Source: an uncultured Planctomycetota bacterium (GTDB taxonomy: Bacteria > Planctomycetota > Phycisphaerae > Sedimentisphaerales > UBA12454). From it: 52,774 nt of DNA. Numbering within the stretch: position 1 is the stretch's first letter; each line of letters starts with the position of its first letter. The notes under the pieces were generated by a model. The model ran no database searches, was not told the DNA's origin, and saw only the letters and a program-made list of their open reading frames with translations. Both the position numbers and the translations under genes were made by a program. The DNA lies in NCBI GenBank assembly GCA_903847315.1, contig CAINDG010000032.1:1-52774 (forward strand). Direction: 5' to 3'. Below are positions 26,296-36,462 of the stretch, piece by piece.

Positions 26296-27841
26296 GGAAA
26301 TCCTGCCCGAAAATACGGTGAAGACATTAGTGCCGCATGAAAAGGTGGCTCGTGTTGTCAAATATGCACCGCCCCGGTATCGAAATGAAATTGCCAGGTA
26401 TATTGTCCATCGCAATGGAAAGTGCAAACTTTGCGGCAAATGTGCCCAATTGTGCAAGTATAAAGTCCATACGCTGAAATCAGGCTATAAATATTTCGGC
26501 GAACCGAATAATCATTTATGTATAGGAATATCCTGCGAAAAAACCGGACATTATTGCGTAGCGAACTGTCCCCAGGGAGCCTTGGAGCTTAAAGAAAGCT
26601 CGATGTATAAGGCAATAGGGGATTATCGCTGGCCGGCGGATTTGATTCTGGCGACGTGGAAAATGGCGGAAACCGGCGATGTGCCGGATGAGGCTTACGG
26701 CTATAATTATCAGTGCGGCAATTCCGGCGGGGGATTCGACAAACTTAGATTTAAGTTTCCGGATAAGCCGCCTGTAAAACTCAGTGAAGACCAGATAGAT
26801 ACAAGTATTCTGCTCAATAAACGCGACGATGGCCGGCCAAAAATAAGAATTGATGTTCCCTGGTATGGCGGCGGAATGTCGTTCGGCTCGGTCAGCAACG
26901 CAACGCAGTTATCCAAGGCAAGGGCCGCTACGGCGTGGAATACGTTTACCTGTACCGGCGAGGGCGGGTATATGGAACGAATGAGGCCATACGACGAACA
27001 TGTGATTACACAGGTTGCGACCGGTCTTTTCGGAGTGCGAGAGGAAACGATTCAGCGTGTTCCGATTGTAGAATTCAAATATGCCCAGGGAGCCAAGCCG
27101 GGTCTTGGCGGTCATTTGCTTGGCGATAAAAACACTGTCGCCGTCGCGAAAATGCGTGAAGCGGTGCTTGGCATATCATTGTTTTCGCCGTTTCCGTTTC
27201 ACAGCGTATATTCCATCGAAGACCATATGAAACATATCGACTGGATTAAGCATGTCAACAGGCGGGCATTGATATCGACAAAGGTATCTACGCCGACGGA
27301 TGTCGATATGGTAGCGGTAGGCAGTTATTCGGCAGGCACTCATATTGTACATATAGACGGCGGATACGGCGGAACCGGCGCGGCGCCTGATATCGCAAAG
27401 AAAAATATCGCGATGCCGATCGAATACGCGATAGGCAGGGTGCATAATTTTCTTACGGATGAAGGGGCTCGTGAAAAGGTAACGCTTATAGCAAGCGGCG
27501 GAATACGTTCGGCTCACGATATTGCCAAAGCTATCGCACTTGGCGCCGACGGGGTTGTCATAGGAACAGCGGAATTAGTCGCACTTGGATGTATTCGATG
27601 CAGCCGATGCGAAAGCGGACGAGGCTGCCCTCGCGGTATTGCGACAACTGACCCTGAATTGTGTAAAAAATTAAATATCGACTGGGGTACACAGCGAATT
27701 ATTAATCTTTATAACGCATGGCGCAAAGAGCTTGTCAGGATACTTCAGCGATTTGGAATGCGCAGCGTGACAGAACTTCGAGGCCGCAGCGACCTTTTAA
27801 TGCATCTTGACTATACCAACGATGTTGGAGTGAAAAAATGA
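26261..27841 (+). CDS. Glutamate synthase FMN domain, archaeal type, with ferredoxin domain
   Basis: This is the FMN and iron-sulfur part of glutamate synthase, which makes glutamate from 2-oxoglutarate and ammonia. I chose the TTG at 26261, which has AAGGA 5 bp upstream (526 residues); the ATG at 26216 is an alternative. The N-terminal cysteine motif CKLCGKCAQLC and a second set (CIGISC, YCVANCPQGAL) form ferredoxin-like clusters. The barrel has PWYGGGMSFGSVS, KPGLGGHLLG, HIDGGYGGTGAAP and IASGGIRSAHDIAKA, then CIRCSRCESGRGCP for the [3Fe-4S] cluster. All look intact. It overlaps the previous gene by 35 bp and the next by 4 bp. Confidence 0.87.
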   Translation: MANYSEQEEAIREILPENTVKTLVPHEKVARVVKYAPPRYRNEIARYIVHRNGKCKLCGKCAQLCKYKVHTLKSGYKYFGEPNNHLCIGISCEKTGHYCVANCPQGALELKESSMYKAIGDYRWPADLILATWKMAETGDVPDEAYGYNYQCGNSGGGFDKLRFKFPDKPPVKLSEDQIDTSILLNKRDDGRPKIRIDVPWYGGGMSFGSVSNATQLSKARAATAWNTFTCTGEGGYMERMRPYDEHVITQVATGLFGVREETIQRVPIVEFKYAQGAKPGLGGHLLGDKNTVAVAKMREAVLGISLFSPFPFHSVYSIEDHMKHIDWIKHVNRRALISTKVSTPTDVDMVAVGSYSAGTHIVHIDGGYGGTGAAPDIAKKNIAMPIEYAIGRVHNFLTDEGAREKVTLIASGGIRSAHDIAKAIALGADGVVIGTAELVALGCIRCSRCESGRGCPRGIATTDPELCKKLNIDWGTQRIINLYNAWRKELVRILQRFGMRSVTELRGRSDLLMHLDYTNDVGVKK

Positions 27842-30513
27842 ACGATGAATTAATAAAAAAACTTGCATATTCGAGAAAACAACTGGCTGAAAACCTTAAC
27901 TATGTTTCAGAGGTAAAGAAGGAAGCGGAAGAAGGCGGCTGCGGCGTTGTTGGTTTTTGCTGCAGTGAGCCGGTGCCGGGCAAACATATTTATGAACCTT
28001 CGCGGCAGATGCACAATCGAGGAAACGGCAAAGGCGGAGGTATAGCCGCGGTTGGATTTGTGCCCGAACAGCTGGGCGTCAGCAGAGAAGTGCTCGAAAA
28101 TTATTATATGCTGCATGTGGCGTTTCTGGACGATAAAGTCCGGCCGGAAATAGAAAAGCAATTTATCACGCCTAATTTCGATATAACGACAATGAGCCAG
28201 CTCGATAAAGTTGATGACTGGAAATCCGTGCCCGGGCTGGAAGTTAAACCTCCCGATGTTTGTCGCTATTTTGTTCGCGTAAAACCGGCGGTGCTGGATG
28301 CGTTTGTCGCAAAAAATAATCTGCAAAAACTTGACCGCGGAGAAGCGGAAGAAGAATTTATCAGCCAGAATAGTTTCCAGCTTAATCAGAAGTATTACGC
28401 GTCTTTGGGCGAGAAGAGGGCATTTGTTCTTTCGCACGGCAGAAATATTATGATACTCAAGGTCGTCGGCTTTGCTGAAGCGATTGTAAAATATTATAAA
28501 ATCGAAGACCTTCGCGCTCACGTTTGGATAGCTCATCAGCGTTTCCCGACAAAGGGCCGTGTATGGCATCCCGGCGGAGCGCATCCTTTCGCGGCCATCG
28601 ATATGGCTCTTGTGCACAACGGCGACTTTGCCAATTACCATTCCGTAACCGAATATCTCAGGCAGCGAAATATATATCCGCAGTTTCTGACCGATACGGA
28701 AGTATCAGCGCTTCTGTTTGATTTATTAAGCCGGACTTATCATTATCCGCTTGAGTATATCATCGAGGCGCTGGCCCCGACGACAGAATTGGATTTTGAC
28801 CGTCTGGATGAAGAGAAACAAAAGGTTTACCGTGCCATACAGGCCACCCACATGCATGGTTCGCCTGACGGCCCGTGGTTTTTCATTATCGCACGCAATA
28901 TTGCCCGCGAAAAGAAATTGCAGCTAATGGGTATCACCGATACAGCGATGCTTAGACCTCAGGTATTCGCGTTCTGCGACGGCGAGGTACAGGTTGGACT
29001 GATATGCTCGGAAAAACAGGCCATTGACGCGACATTGCTTAGTCTGTCGCACGATGACGACAGAATTTGCCCTGTGGCGGACAAATACTGGAATGCCCGC
29101 GGCGGCAGTTATACCGACGGCGGGTCGTTTATATTCAATCTTGAAAAAAATTCCGCGGGCAAAATGAAAATCACGTGCACGGACAAGTTCGGCAAAGAAG
29201 TTCAAATGCCCGCAGGTACGGAAAGATGCGATTTTACACAGGGAGTTCTGGTATCCTCTGAATCCGAGGAAGCAATCCAGGCAGTAATCAACGAAAGATT
29301 TGTTCCCGGCAACAGTACCGCGATTTTCGAGATGATGCGAGACCTGGTACCCCAGTGGACGTTCGATGAGTTTCGGCTGGCGTGTCAGCAAATAGTGAAC
29401 CAGGCGAAAAACGCTGCCGAGACGACTACCGCTATAGAGGTTTTGGCTCTGCTTAATGACCGCAGATACTCGACCGGTTCGAAGAAACGCAGTCATATTC
29501 TTCATATAATACACTGTGAACTGAAACGGCTGCTCAATGAAATTCCCAATATAAGCAATAATAATTCTTATGATGGAGCATTTCGTCTTATCGATTTTGA
29601 GACGCGAGGAAGCTTAAGAGGACCGCAAGGCAATGAAAAGACTCTTGTAATCGATGCGGCGCATTTCCCGCCGGAAGGGAACGACTGCGACGCGACCCTG
29701 CTGGTCAACGCGTATATGAAAGGGTGGCGGCATTTTATCAGCTTTAATTGTATCGGTCAGCGGTACATAGGCTGCGGGCTTGGGCCGGATACCGATGAAG
29801 TGACAATAGATGTTTACGGCAGCAGCGGCGATTATCTCAGCTCTGGAATAGACGGACTTACAATCAGCGTGCATGGAAACGCACAGGACCAGCTTGGCCA
29901 AATTATAAAAAGAGGAAAATTAGTTATTTACGGCGACGTGGGCCAAACATTTATGTATGGCGCCAAAGGCGGAAGTGTCTATGTTCTGGGTAATGCCGCG
30001 GGAAGACCTCTTATCAATTCTGTCGGCAGACCCAGAGTGGTAATAAACGGTACCTGTCTCGATTTTCTCGCTGAATCGTTTATGGCAGGCGACCCTTATA
30101 ATGGCGGCGGTTTTGTCGTATTAAACGGCGTCAAATTCGATGACAACGGACAATTAGTTTCTCTGCCGCATCCTTATCCGGGCAGTAACCTGTTTTCTCT
30201 CGCATCTGGCGGGGCGATTTATGTACGCGACCCGAATAATATGCTGGTCGACCAGCAACTGAACGGCGGGCACTTTGCCGAGCTGACGGAGGCGGACTGG
30301 GATTTGATACTGCCATACCTTGAAGAAAATCAAAAACTTTTTGGAATAACAATTGACCAGCTTTTGACAGTGGACGGCCGAAAACAGAAACCGGAAAAAG
30401 TTTATCGTAAAGTTGTACCCGGCCATATTTCCGCTGCAGCCTCGGAAGAAGATACAGACGATACTGAAGAGGCCTTCGAAGAAGAGGAAGAACCGGCCGC
30501 AAAATCAGAATAG
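27838..30513 (+). CDS. Glutamine amidotransferase plus GXGXG domain of glutamate synthase, fused
   Basis: The 891-residue protein joins the two glutamate-synthase parts missing from its neighbours. The class II amidotransferase has its nucleophile region EGGCGVVGF after about 33 residues that would have to be cleaved, as in GltB propeptides, with AHQRFPTKG and ALVHNGDFANY downstream. The second half has the GXGXG beta-helix: GCGLGPDTDEVTIDVYG, VIYGDVGQTFMYGAKGG and VYVLGNAAGRP. A very acidic tail (EEDTDDTEEAFEEEEE) ends it. The FMN domain is separate, so the usual GltB order is split and rearranged. Ammonia channelling to the FMN protein is inferred. Confidence 0.85.
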   Translation: MNDELIKKLAYSRKQLAENLNYVSEVKKEAEEGGCGVVGFCCSEPVPGKHIYEPSRQMHNRGNGKGGGIAAVGFVPEQLGVSREVLENYYMLHVAFLDDKVRPEIEKQFITPNFDITTMSQLDKVDDWKSVPGLEVKPPDVCRYFVRVKPAVLDAFVAKNNLQKLDRGEAEEEFISQNSFQLNQKYYASLGEKRAFVLSHGRNIMILKVVGFAEAIVKYYKIEDLRAHVWIAHQRFPTKGRVWHPGGAHPFAAIDMALVHNGDFANYHSVTEYLRQRNIYPQFLTDTEVSALLFDLLSRTYHYPLEYIIEALAPTTELDFDRLDEEKQKVYRAIQATHMHGSPDGPWFFIIARNIAREKKLQLMGITDTAMLRPQVFAFCDGEVQVGLICSEKQAIDATLLSLSHDDDRICPVADKYWNARGGSYTDGGSFIFNLEKNSAGKMKITCTDKFGKEVQMPAGTERCDFTQGVLVSSESEEAIQAVINERFVPGNSTAIFEMMRDLVPQWTFDEFRLACQQIVNQAKNAAETTTAIEVLALLNDRRYSTGSKKRSHILHIIHCELKRLLNEIPNISNNNSYDGAFRLIDFETRGSLRGPQGNEKTLVIDAAHFPPEGNDCDATLLVNAYMKGWRHFISFNCIGQRYIGCGLGPDTDEVTIDVYGSSGDYLSSGIDGLTISVHGNAQDQLGQIIKRGKLVIYGDVGQTFMYGAKGGSVYVLGNAAGRPLINSVGRPRVVINGTCLDFLAESFMAGDPYNGGGFVVLNGVKFDDNGQLVSLPHPYPGSNLFSLASGGAIYVRDPNNMLVDQQLNGGHFAELTEADWDLILPYLEENQKLFGITIDQLLTVDGRKQKPEKVYRKVVPGHISAAASEEDTDDTEEAFEEEEEPAAKSE

Positions 30514-30528
30514 ATTGCGAAAGAAAAT

Positions 30529-31098
30529 ATGACGATAACGATTAGAAAAACGAAAAAAAGCGACAGTCTTAAGGAGATTGTTGAGCAGCTAAGCGGCGCA
30601 GACTTAAGTATTTGTCTGCAATGCAAGAAATGCTCAGGCGGATGTCCTGTAGGCAAACAGACATTGTCGAGGCCTTCGGAAATTATGCGGAGACTGCATT
30701 TAAACGCAGGTAACGAACTGCTTGAAAGCGATATTATTTGGACATGTGTATCGTGCGAGACCTGTTCGGCTCGCTGTCCGATGGGAATTGAAGTAGCGGC
30801 GATAATAGACGCCTTGCGCAAACTGGCACTTGAAAGAAAGGCCTCGAAACAGAAAGGCAATGTGCCGCTGTTTAACAAGGCATTTTTGAAAACAGTAGAA
30901 ATTTTTGGCCGAACATACGAAATCGCGATGATAGCCGCCTATAAACTTGGGACAGGGAAGTTTATGAGTGATACTGAAAAATTTCCTACAATGCTCAAAA
31001 AAGGCAAAATATCTCTGATACCTTCGCTTAATGGCGACAGAAAAATCGTCCGAAGGATATTCAAAAAAACTAAAGAGAATAAAGGGGCCAAAGTATGA
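30529..31098 (+). CDS. hdrC: HdrC-like iron-sulfur subunit
   Basis: This is the heterodisulfide-reductase-type electron-relay subunit. The 189 residues hold two complete [4Fe-4S] motifs, CLQCKKCSGGCPVG (about residues 25-38) and CVSCETCSARCPMG (about 68-81). The helical context between them (RPSEIMRRLHLN) is typical of HdrC. A basic C-terminal extension follows. It starts 15 bp after the amidotransferase gene and overlaps hdrB by 4 bp. No membrane helix is seen, so this is the soluble type. Confidence 0.9.
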   Translation: MTITIRKTKKSDSLKEIVEQLSGADLSICLQCKKCSGGCPVGKQTLSRPSEIMRRLHLNAGNELLESDIIWTCVSCETCSARCPMGIEVAAIIDALRKLALERKASKQKGNVPLFNKAFLKTVEIFGRTYEIAMIAAYKLGTGKFMSDTEKFPTMLKKGKISLIPSLNGDRKIVRRIFKKTKENKGAKV

Positions 31099-31973
31099 GG
31101 TATGCTTACTTTCCAGGATGCTCGGCTGAATCGACAGCCCGCGATATGCACGAATCTACTTTGGCAGTGGCCAAGGCCTTAGGCATAGAGATGGTAGAAC
31201 CAAAAGGCTGGACATGCTGCGGTGCTACTGCGGGCCATCAGACGGATCGTGTATTGGCTGCTTCATTGCCCGCCGCCAACCTGATCAAGGTTAAGGATAT
31301 GGGACTGGATATGGTTGTCAATTGCGCAGCCTGCTACAACAGAATGAAAATGGCAAACTACGAAATCTCGACTGATTCGCAAATCCGCACAAGCGTCTGC
31401 GACGCAATCGGCAGAGATTATGATGGTTCGGTTAATGTTCGGCACTTTGTAGAGGTACTTCTTAAAGATGTCGGACTTGAGACAATTGCCAAGACTGTCA
31501 AACATTCGCTCAAAGGTCTTAAGGTGGCTTGTTATTACGGCTGCCTGCTTGTTCGTCCGCCGAAAGTTATGAAATTCGATGACCCTGAAAATCCGACGTC
31601 GCTCGATAAGCTGGTAAAAACTATAGGCGGAGAAAGTATTGACTGGTCGGGCAAGGTCGAATGCTGCGGCGGAGGTTTGTCGCTTACGAGAACTGATGTA
31701 GTAGTCCAGCTAACAGATTCGATTCTCGGTATGGCTCAAAGTGCTGGGGCCGATTGTATAGCGGTAAGCTGCCCAATGTGCCAGGTCAATCTTGATTTGC
31801 GGCAGCAGGACATTAAAAAGCAAACCGGCAGAGATTATGAAATGCCGATTGTATATATCACGCAGCTTCTGGGATTAAGTTTCGGCATCAGCCCGGATAA
31901 ACTCGGATTCAAAAAACTTATGGTTCCGGCTTCAAATATTTTAGAAAAGGTGGCTCAAAACAGCAATGAGTAA
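31095..31973 (+). CDS. hdrB: HdrB-like subunit with two CCG domains
   Basis: In methanogens HdrB reduces the heterodisulfide at noncubane [4Fe-4S] clusters; in bacteria it serves other acceptors. The 292 residues carry two cysteine-rich domains: YFPGCSAEST, GWTCCGAT and NCAACYNR, then YYGCLLVRP, VECCGGGL and SCPMCQVNL. All usual ligands seem present. It is between hdrC and hdrA, coupled to both by overlaps of 4 and 8 bp. In this locus it probably passes electrons towards MetF/MetV; the true acceptor is not readable from sequence. Confidence 0.92.
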   Translation: MRYAYFPGCSAESTARDMHESTLAVAKALGIEMVEPKGWTCCGATAGHQTDRVLAASLPAANLIKVKDMGLDMVVNCAACYNRMKMANYEISTDSQIRTSVCDAIGRDYDGSVNVRHFVEVLLKDVGLETIAKTVKHSLKGLKVACYYGCLLVRPPKVMKFDDPENPTSLDKLVKTIGGESIDWSGKVECCGGGLSLTRTDVVVQLTDSILGMAQSAGADCIAVSCPMCQVNLDLRQQDIKKQTGRDYEMPIVYITQLLGLSFGISPDKLGFKKLMVPASNILEKVAQNSNE

Positions 31974-34900
31974 ACTCGATGACAAAAAAACAGGTGCAGT
32001 GCTTGTGCAGGGCGGTGGTATCGCCGGCGTTCAGGCGGCGCTGGATTTAGCAAACAGCGGTTTTAAGGTATATCTCGTCGAGCGCGACGCCGCTATCGGC
32101 GGAATGATGGCGCATCTTGACAAGACATTTCCGACAGGCGACTGCGCAACTTGTATTGTCTCGCCAAAACTTGTCGAGTGCGCACGAAATTTAAATATTG
32201 AGATATTGACGCTTTCGGAACTGGTGGACCTGCAGGGACGGCCCGGCAATTTTAAAGCTACGGTCAAAAGGTATCCCCGATATGTGGACGAAGATAAATG
32301 TACCGGCTGCAGCGAATGCACACAGGTTTGCCCGGTGGACATACCGGACGAATTCAACCGATGCCTGGGAACCAGAAAGGGCATAGCCAAGCATTATGCA
32401 CAGGCGACTCCGAATATTTTTGGAATTCTTAAAAACGGTCACTCGCCTTGTAAGATTAAATGTCCTGCGAATGTAAATGTTCAGGGTTATGTCCAGCTTA
32501 TAAAGAAAAAAGAATACGTTAAAGCCGTCAATCTGATTCGCCAAAGAAATCCGCTATCCGCAATTTGCGGCAGGATATGCACACATCCGTGCGAAGCTGA
32601 ATGTATGCGAGGCAAAGCCGACGACCCGATTGCGATAAGATTGCTCAAACGGTTCGCGTCGGATAAAGAAATGGAAATGCTCCAGGCAGAGCAATTGGAA
32701 CTGCCGCCTGAAAAAACTCCTTCGCCTGGCGCGAAAAAAATCGCGATAATAGGTTCAGGCCCGGCAGGGCTTACCGCGGCAAACGATTTGGCAGATGCAG
32801 GCTTTGCTGTTACGGTCTATGAAGCACTCGACGCTGCCGGCGGTATGCTTCGATGGGGTATTCCGGAGTATCGGTTGCCGAAAAAAGTCTTGGACCACGA
32901 AATCGAACTTATTCGGCGAAAGGGTGTTAATTTTGTTTATAACTTCCGTGTCGGTCAGAATATTACTATTCACACGCTTCGCAAGGACAATGATGCTGTA
33001 TTCATCGCGGCCGGCGCCAACAAAAGCAGAAAACTTGGTATCGAAGGCGAGCAAATAAACGGAGTTCTTCACGGTATTGAATTCCTCAGACAGGCTGCTT
33101 CAGCAAATAAACCGAAAGTTAAAGACAAAGTGGCAGTTATCGGCGGCGGCAATGTCGCTGTCGATGTTGCAAGAACAGCCCTGCGGCTCGGTGCTAAAAA
33201 TGTCGAAATGATTTGTCTTGAGCAGCGAAATGAAATGCCTGCTTATAAGGAAGAAGTTGAAGCAACACTGGCAGAAAATATTAAGATTCGCAACGGGTGG
33301 GGACCGAAGAGAATTATAAGCAAAAATTCCGCGGTCGCGGTAGAATTAAAACGCTGCACAAGGGTTTTCGACGACCAGAAGCGTTTCCGTCCCGTTTATG
33401 ATGAAAAAGACCTAATGACGGTCGATGCGGACCAAATTATCGTTGCCATCGGCCAGATGGTTGATGAGCAGCTTGTCGAGCACATAGATATATTGAGCGA
33501 ACGCGGCTGTTTTAAGGCCGACCCGGTAACCGGACAGTGTTCGCTGAAAAATGTTTTTGCCGGCGGTGATAACGCTTCAGGACCTTTGTCTGTTATTGAG
33601 GCGATAGCCGCAGGCAAACGGGCTGCGGAATCAATCGAACGGTTCATAAACGAAAAAGATTTATTGGCCGACCGTTTCAATGAAACTATCCGCCCGATTC
33701 CGGAGGATTTACTTCCTTCCATAAAGGATGTAGAGAAAAAATCGCGACCAAAGCCCGAAGAACTTCCAGCCTCAATAAGACTGAACAGTTTCGATGAAGT
33801 CGAAAAGGGACTTACCGAAGAACAGGCTCTTGCAGAGGCTGAGCGTTGTCTAAATTGCGCACTGTGTTCGGAGTGCAACCAATGCGTTGAGGTCTGCGAG
33901 CAGCACGCCATCGACCACGCTATGAAAGAGCGGACAATCGAACTGCAAGTCGGCTCGGTTATACTTACCCCCGGTTTCAAAGAGTTCGATGCAGCGCGAA
34001 AAGGCGAATTTGGTTACGGACGATATCCAAATGTCGTTACAAGCGTACAGTTTGAAAGAATACTCTCGGCGGCAGGTCCGTTCGAAGGTCATGTCATACG
34101 TCTGTCGGATGGCAGGGAGGCAAAACGCATCGCCTGGATTCAGTGCGTAGGTTCGAGAGACTCAGCTTGCGGCAACGAATACTGCTCGTCGATATGCTGT
34201 ATGATGGCTACAAAACAGGCTATGGTTGCCAGCGACCACGTCAGCGGACTGGATGCGACTATCTTTTATATCGATATACGTGCTTATGGCAAAGATTTTG
34301 ACCAGTATTATGAGCGTGCAAAAGCTCAGAAAAATATACATTATATAAAGAGCATTCCTTCGCGGATTTATCAGGATTTCCAGAGCAAAGACCTTAGTGT
34401 CAGTTTCATAGATGAAAACAATCAGGTTCAGATGAGAGATTTTGACCTTGTTGTATTGTCGGTCGGAATGGAATCGCCGGTCTCGATGAAAGATATTGCT
34501 TCCCGGCTCGAATTAAAACTCAACGATTATAATTTCTGCCTTACTGACAGGCTGGATCCGCTGTCAACTTCTATACCCGGCGTGTTTGTCGGCGGGGCAT
34601 TCCAGGAGCCTAAAGATATTCCGGAAACGGTAACACAGGCAAGTGCCGCCGCTTCTATGGCGATGGAACTGCTGGCGTCGTCACGCAATACTCTTATAAC
34701 TAAAAAGGTTTATCCGCCGGAGCACGATGTTACCGATGAAAAACCGCGAATCGGCGTTTTTGTCTGCCATTGCGGAATGAATATCGCCTCGGTGGTGGAT
34801 GTTGAAAGCGTGGTTAAAAATATCGAGCATCAGCCTGACGTTGTCTATGCGAATCATACGATGTTTACCTGTTCGGATACGAGTCTGTCGAATATCAAGG

Positions 34901-36459
34901 ATATGATTCGCGAACATCGGCTTAATCGTATCGTAGTCGCGTCTTGTACGCCTCGAACACACGAGCCTTTGTTCCGCGAAACACTGCGAGAAGCAGGCCT
35001 GAACCCGTATCTATTCGAAATGGCTAATATACGAGACCAGTGTTCCTGGGTGCACTCGGCACTGCCGCAGTCGGCCACAGAAAAAGCGACCGAACTCGTA
35101 AAAATGGCAATCGCCAGGGCGCATTTGCTTTCTCCTCTTGAGAGCGGAACTTTGCAGGTCAACCAAACAGGCCTGGTCATTGGCGGAGGGCTGAGCGGAA
35201 TGACGGCGGCTCTGGCATTGGCAAACCAGGGATTTGTTACGCATCTTGTTGAACATGCTGACCGTCTTGGCGGGAACCTGCACGATATTCACTTTACATT
35301 TGAGCACAATGACATAACCGGCTTTACAAAAAATCTTATTAAACAGGTTGAGAGTCATCCTAATATTAAAGTTTATCTGGGGACCGAAATCGCAGCCATT
35401 GCAGGACACATTGGCAAATTTAATATAACACTCAGCAAAACCGGCCAAAAATCCGAAATTACGACCGGAGCTATAATCGTTGCCACAGGAGCAGGCAAGG
35501 CACAAACCAGCGAATTTTTGTATGGCAAATCCGAACAGGTTTTGACGCAGGTTGAACTTGAAAAACGCCTGTTTGAAAAAACATATCCTGCAAAGGGACA
35601 AAATATAGTTATGATTCAGTGCGTCGGCTCGCGCAACGATGAGCATCCATATTGCAGCCGAATTTGCTGCTCTATGGCTGTCAAAAATGCTTTAGCAATC
35701 AAAAAGCAGGACCCCAATGCTAACATCTATGTGCTTTACAGAGACATTAGAACTTACGGCTTTAGGGAAAAATATTATATGCAGGCACGCGAAGCCGGCG
35801 TTGTCTTTATCCGTTACAATCCTGATGCTCCACCGCAGATTCGTCAGAACGGCGAACTTCTAGTGACGCTCAAGAGTCCTGACCTGTCCGAGCAGATTGA
35901 AATTGAAGCTGATAATGTCGTGTTAAGCACTGGCGTCCAAGCTGATAAAGAAAACAACAAGCGTATCTCGGATATGCTCAAAGTGCCGCTTAACGCTGAT
36001 GGTTTTTACGTTGAGGCGCATATGAAATTGCGTCCGGTAGATTTTACCACGGAAGGTATTTTCCTTTGCGGCCTTGCGCATTCACCCAAGGCCATTGATG
36101 AGAATATCTCGCAGGCACGGGCCGCCGCTGCACGAGCCGCTACGGTACTATCCAAAACGCAGCTCGAAGTCAGCGCTCAGGTTTCTTACGTTGATCAGCA
36201 GAAGTGTATATCCTGTATGACCTGCGTTAACACTTGTCCATATTCAGCGCCATTCTGCAACAATGACGGCAAAGGTCAAATCGAAGCCGCCAAGTGTATG
36301 GGCTGCGGCATCTGTGCATCTGAGTGTCCGGCACGAGCGATACAACTGCATCATTTTGAGACAGACCAGTTCCTGGTTATGATTCGCCAGTTGTTTGAAG
36401 ATGGAAACGGACAAGCACAACAGGAAACAGAATTAAAAAAATTAACGGAAAAAGTATAA
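31966..36459 (+). CDS. hdrA: Giant HdrA: HdrA core with GltD/NfnL-type insertion fused to a second complete HdrA
   Basis: The 1497-residue flavoprotein has three dinucleotide sites. Order: FAD fold GGGIAGVQAAL (about 16) with Cys loop TGDCATC; [4Fe-4S] CTGCSECTQVCP (about 110); a GltD/NfnL-like insertion (about 155-565) with IGSGPAGLTAAND (about 263) and an NAD(P)H fold GGGNVAVDVA (about 391); more cysteines; HdrA motif IQCVGSRD (about 724). Then comes a second HdrA with CHCGMNIA (about 932), CTPRTHEP (about 994), FAD fold GGGLSGMTAAL (about 1073), IQCVGSRN (about 1217) and a C-terminal 2[4Fe-4S] ferredoxin (about 1411-1460). HdrA holds the bifurcating flavin in known complexes. The second FAD fold lacks the TxDCATC loop. 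NAD(P)H use and bifurcation are inferred. Confidence 0.9.
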   Translation: MSKLDDKKTGAVLVQGGGIAGVQAALDLANSGFKVYLVERDAAIGGMMAHLDKTFPTGDCATCIVSPKLVECARNLNIEILTLSELVDLQGRPGNFKATVKRYPRYVDEDKCTGCSECTQVCPVDIPDEFNRCLGTRKGIAKHYAQATPNIFGILKNGHSPCKIKCPANVNVQGYVQLIKKKEYVKAVNLIRQRNPLSAICGRICTHPCEAECMRGKADDPIAIRLLKRFASDKEMEMLQAEQLELPPEKTPSPGAKKIAIIGSGPAGLTAANDLADAGFAVTVYEALDAAGGMLRWGIPEYRLPKKVLDHEIELIRRKGVNFVYNFRVGQNITIHTLRKDNDAVFIAAGANKSRKLGIEGEQINGVLHGIEFLRQAASANKPKVKDKVAVIGGGNVAVDVARTALRLGAKNVEMICLEQRNEMPAYKEEVEATLAENIKIRNGWGPKRIISKNSAVAVELKRCTRVFDDQKRFRPVYDEKDLMTVDADQIIVAIGQMVDEQLVEHIDILSERGCFKADPVTGQCSLKNVFAGGDNASGPLSVIEAIAAGKRAAESIERFINEKDLLADRFNETIRPIPEDLLPSIKDVEKKSRPKPEELPASIRLNSFDEVEKGLTEEQALAEAERCLNCALCSECNQCVEVCEQHAIDHAMKERTIELQVGSVILTPGFKEFDAARKGEFGYGRYPNVVTSVQFERILSAAGPFEGHVIRLSDGREAKRIAWIQCVGSRDSACGNEYCSSICCMMATKQAMVASDHVSGLDATIFYIDIRAYGKDFDQYYERAKAQKNIHYIKSIPSRIYQDFQSKDLSVSFIDENNQVQMRDFDLVVLSVGMESPVSMKDIASRLELKLNDYNFCLTDRLDPLSTSIPGVFVGGAFQEPKDIPETVTQASAAASMAMELLASSRNTLITKKVYPPEHDVTDEKPRIGVFVCHCGMNIASVVDVESVVKNIEHQPDVVYANHTMFTCSDTSLSNIKDMIREHRLNRIVVASCTPRTHEPLFRETLREAGLNPYLFEMANIRDQCSWVHSALPQSATEKATELVKMAIARAHLLSPLESGTLQVNQTGLVIGGGLSGMTAALALANQGFVTHLVEHADRLGGNLHDIHFTFEHNDITGFTKNLIKQVESHPNIKVYLGTEIAAIAGHIGKFNITLSKTGQKSEITTGAIIVATGAGKAQTSEFLYGKSEQVLTQVELEKRLFEKTYPAKGQNIVMIQCVGSRNDEHPYCSRICCSMAVKNALAIKKQDPNANIYVLYRDIRTYGFREKYYMQAREAGVVFIRYNPDAPPQIRQNGELLVTLKSPDLSEQIEIEADNVVLSTGVQADKENNKRISDMLKVPLNADGFYVEAHMKLRPVDFTTEGIFLCGLAHSPKAIDENISQARAAAARAATVLSKTQLEVSAQVSYVDQQKCISCMTCVNTCPYSAPFCNNDGKGQIEAAKCMGCGICASECPARAIQLHHFETDQFLVMIRQLFEDGNGQAQQETELKKLTEKV

Positions 36460-36462
36460 ATT

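Noticed and set aside
33396-33980. Minus-strand serine-rich frame inside hdrA
   Set aside because: It is the antisense of the GltD-like domain; composition reflects codon complementarity and no ribosome site is seen.
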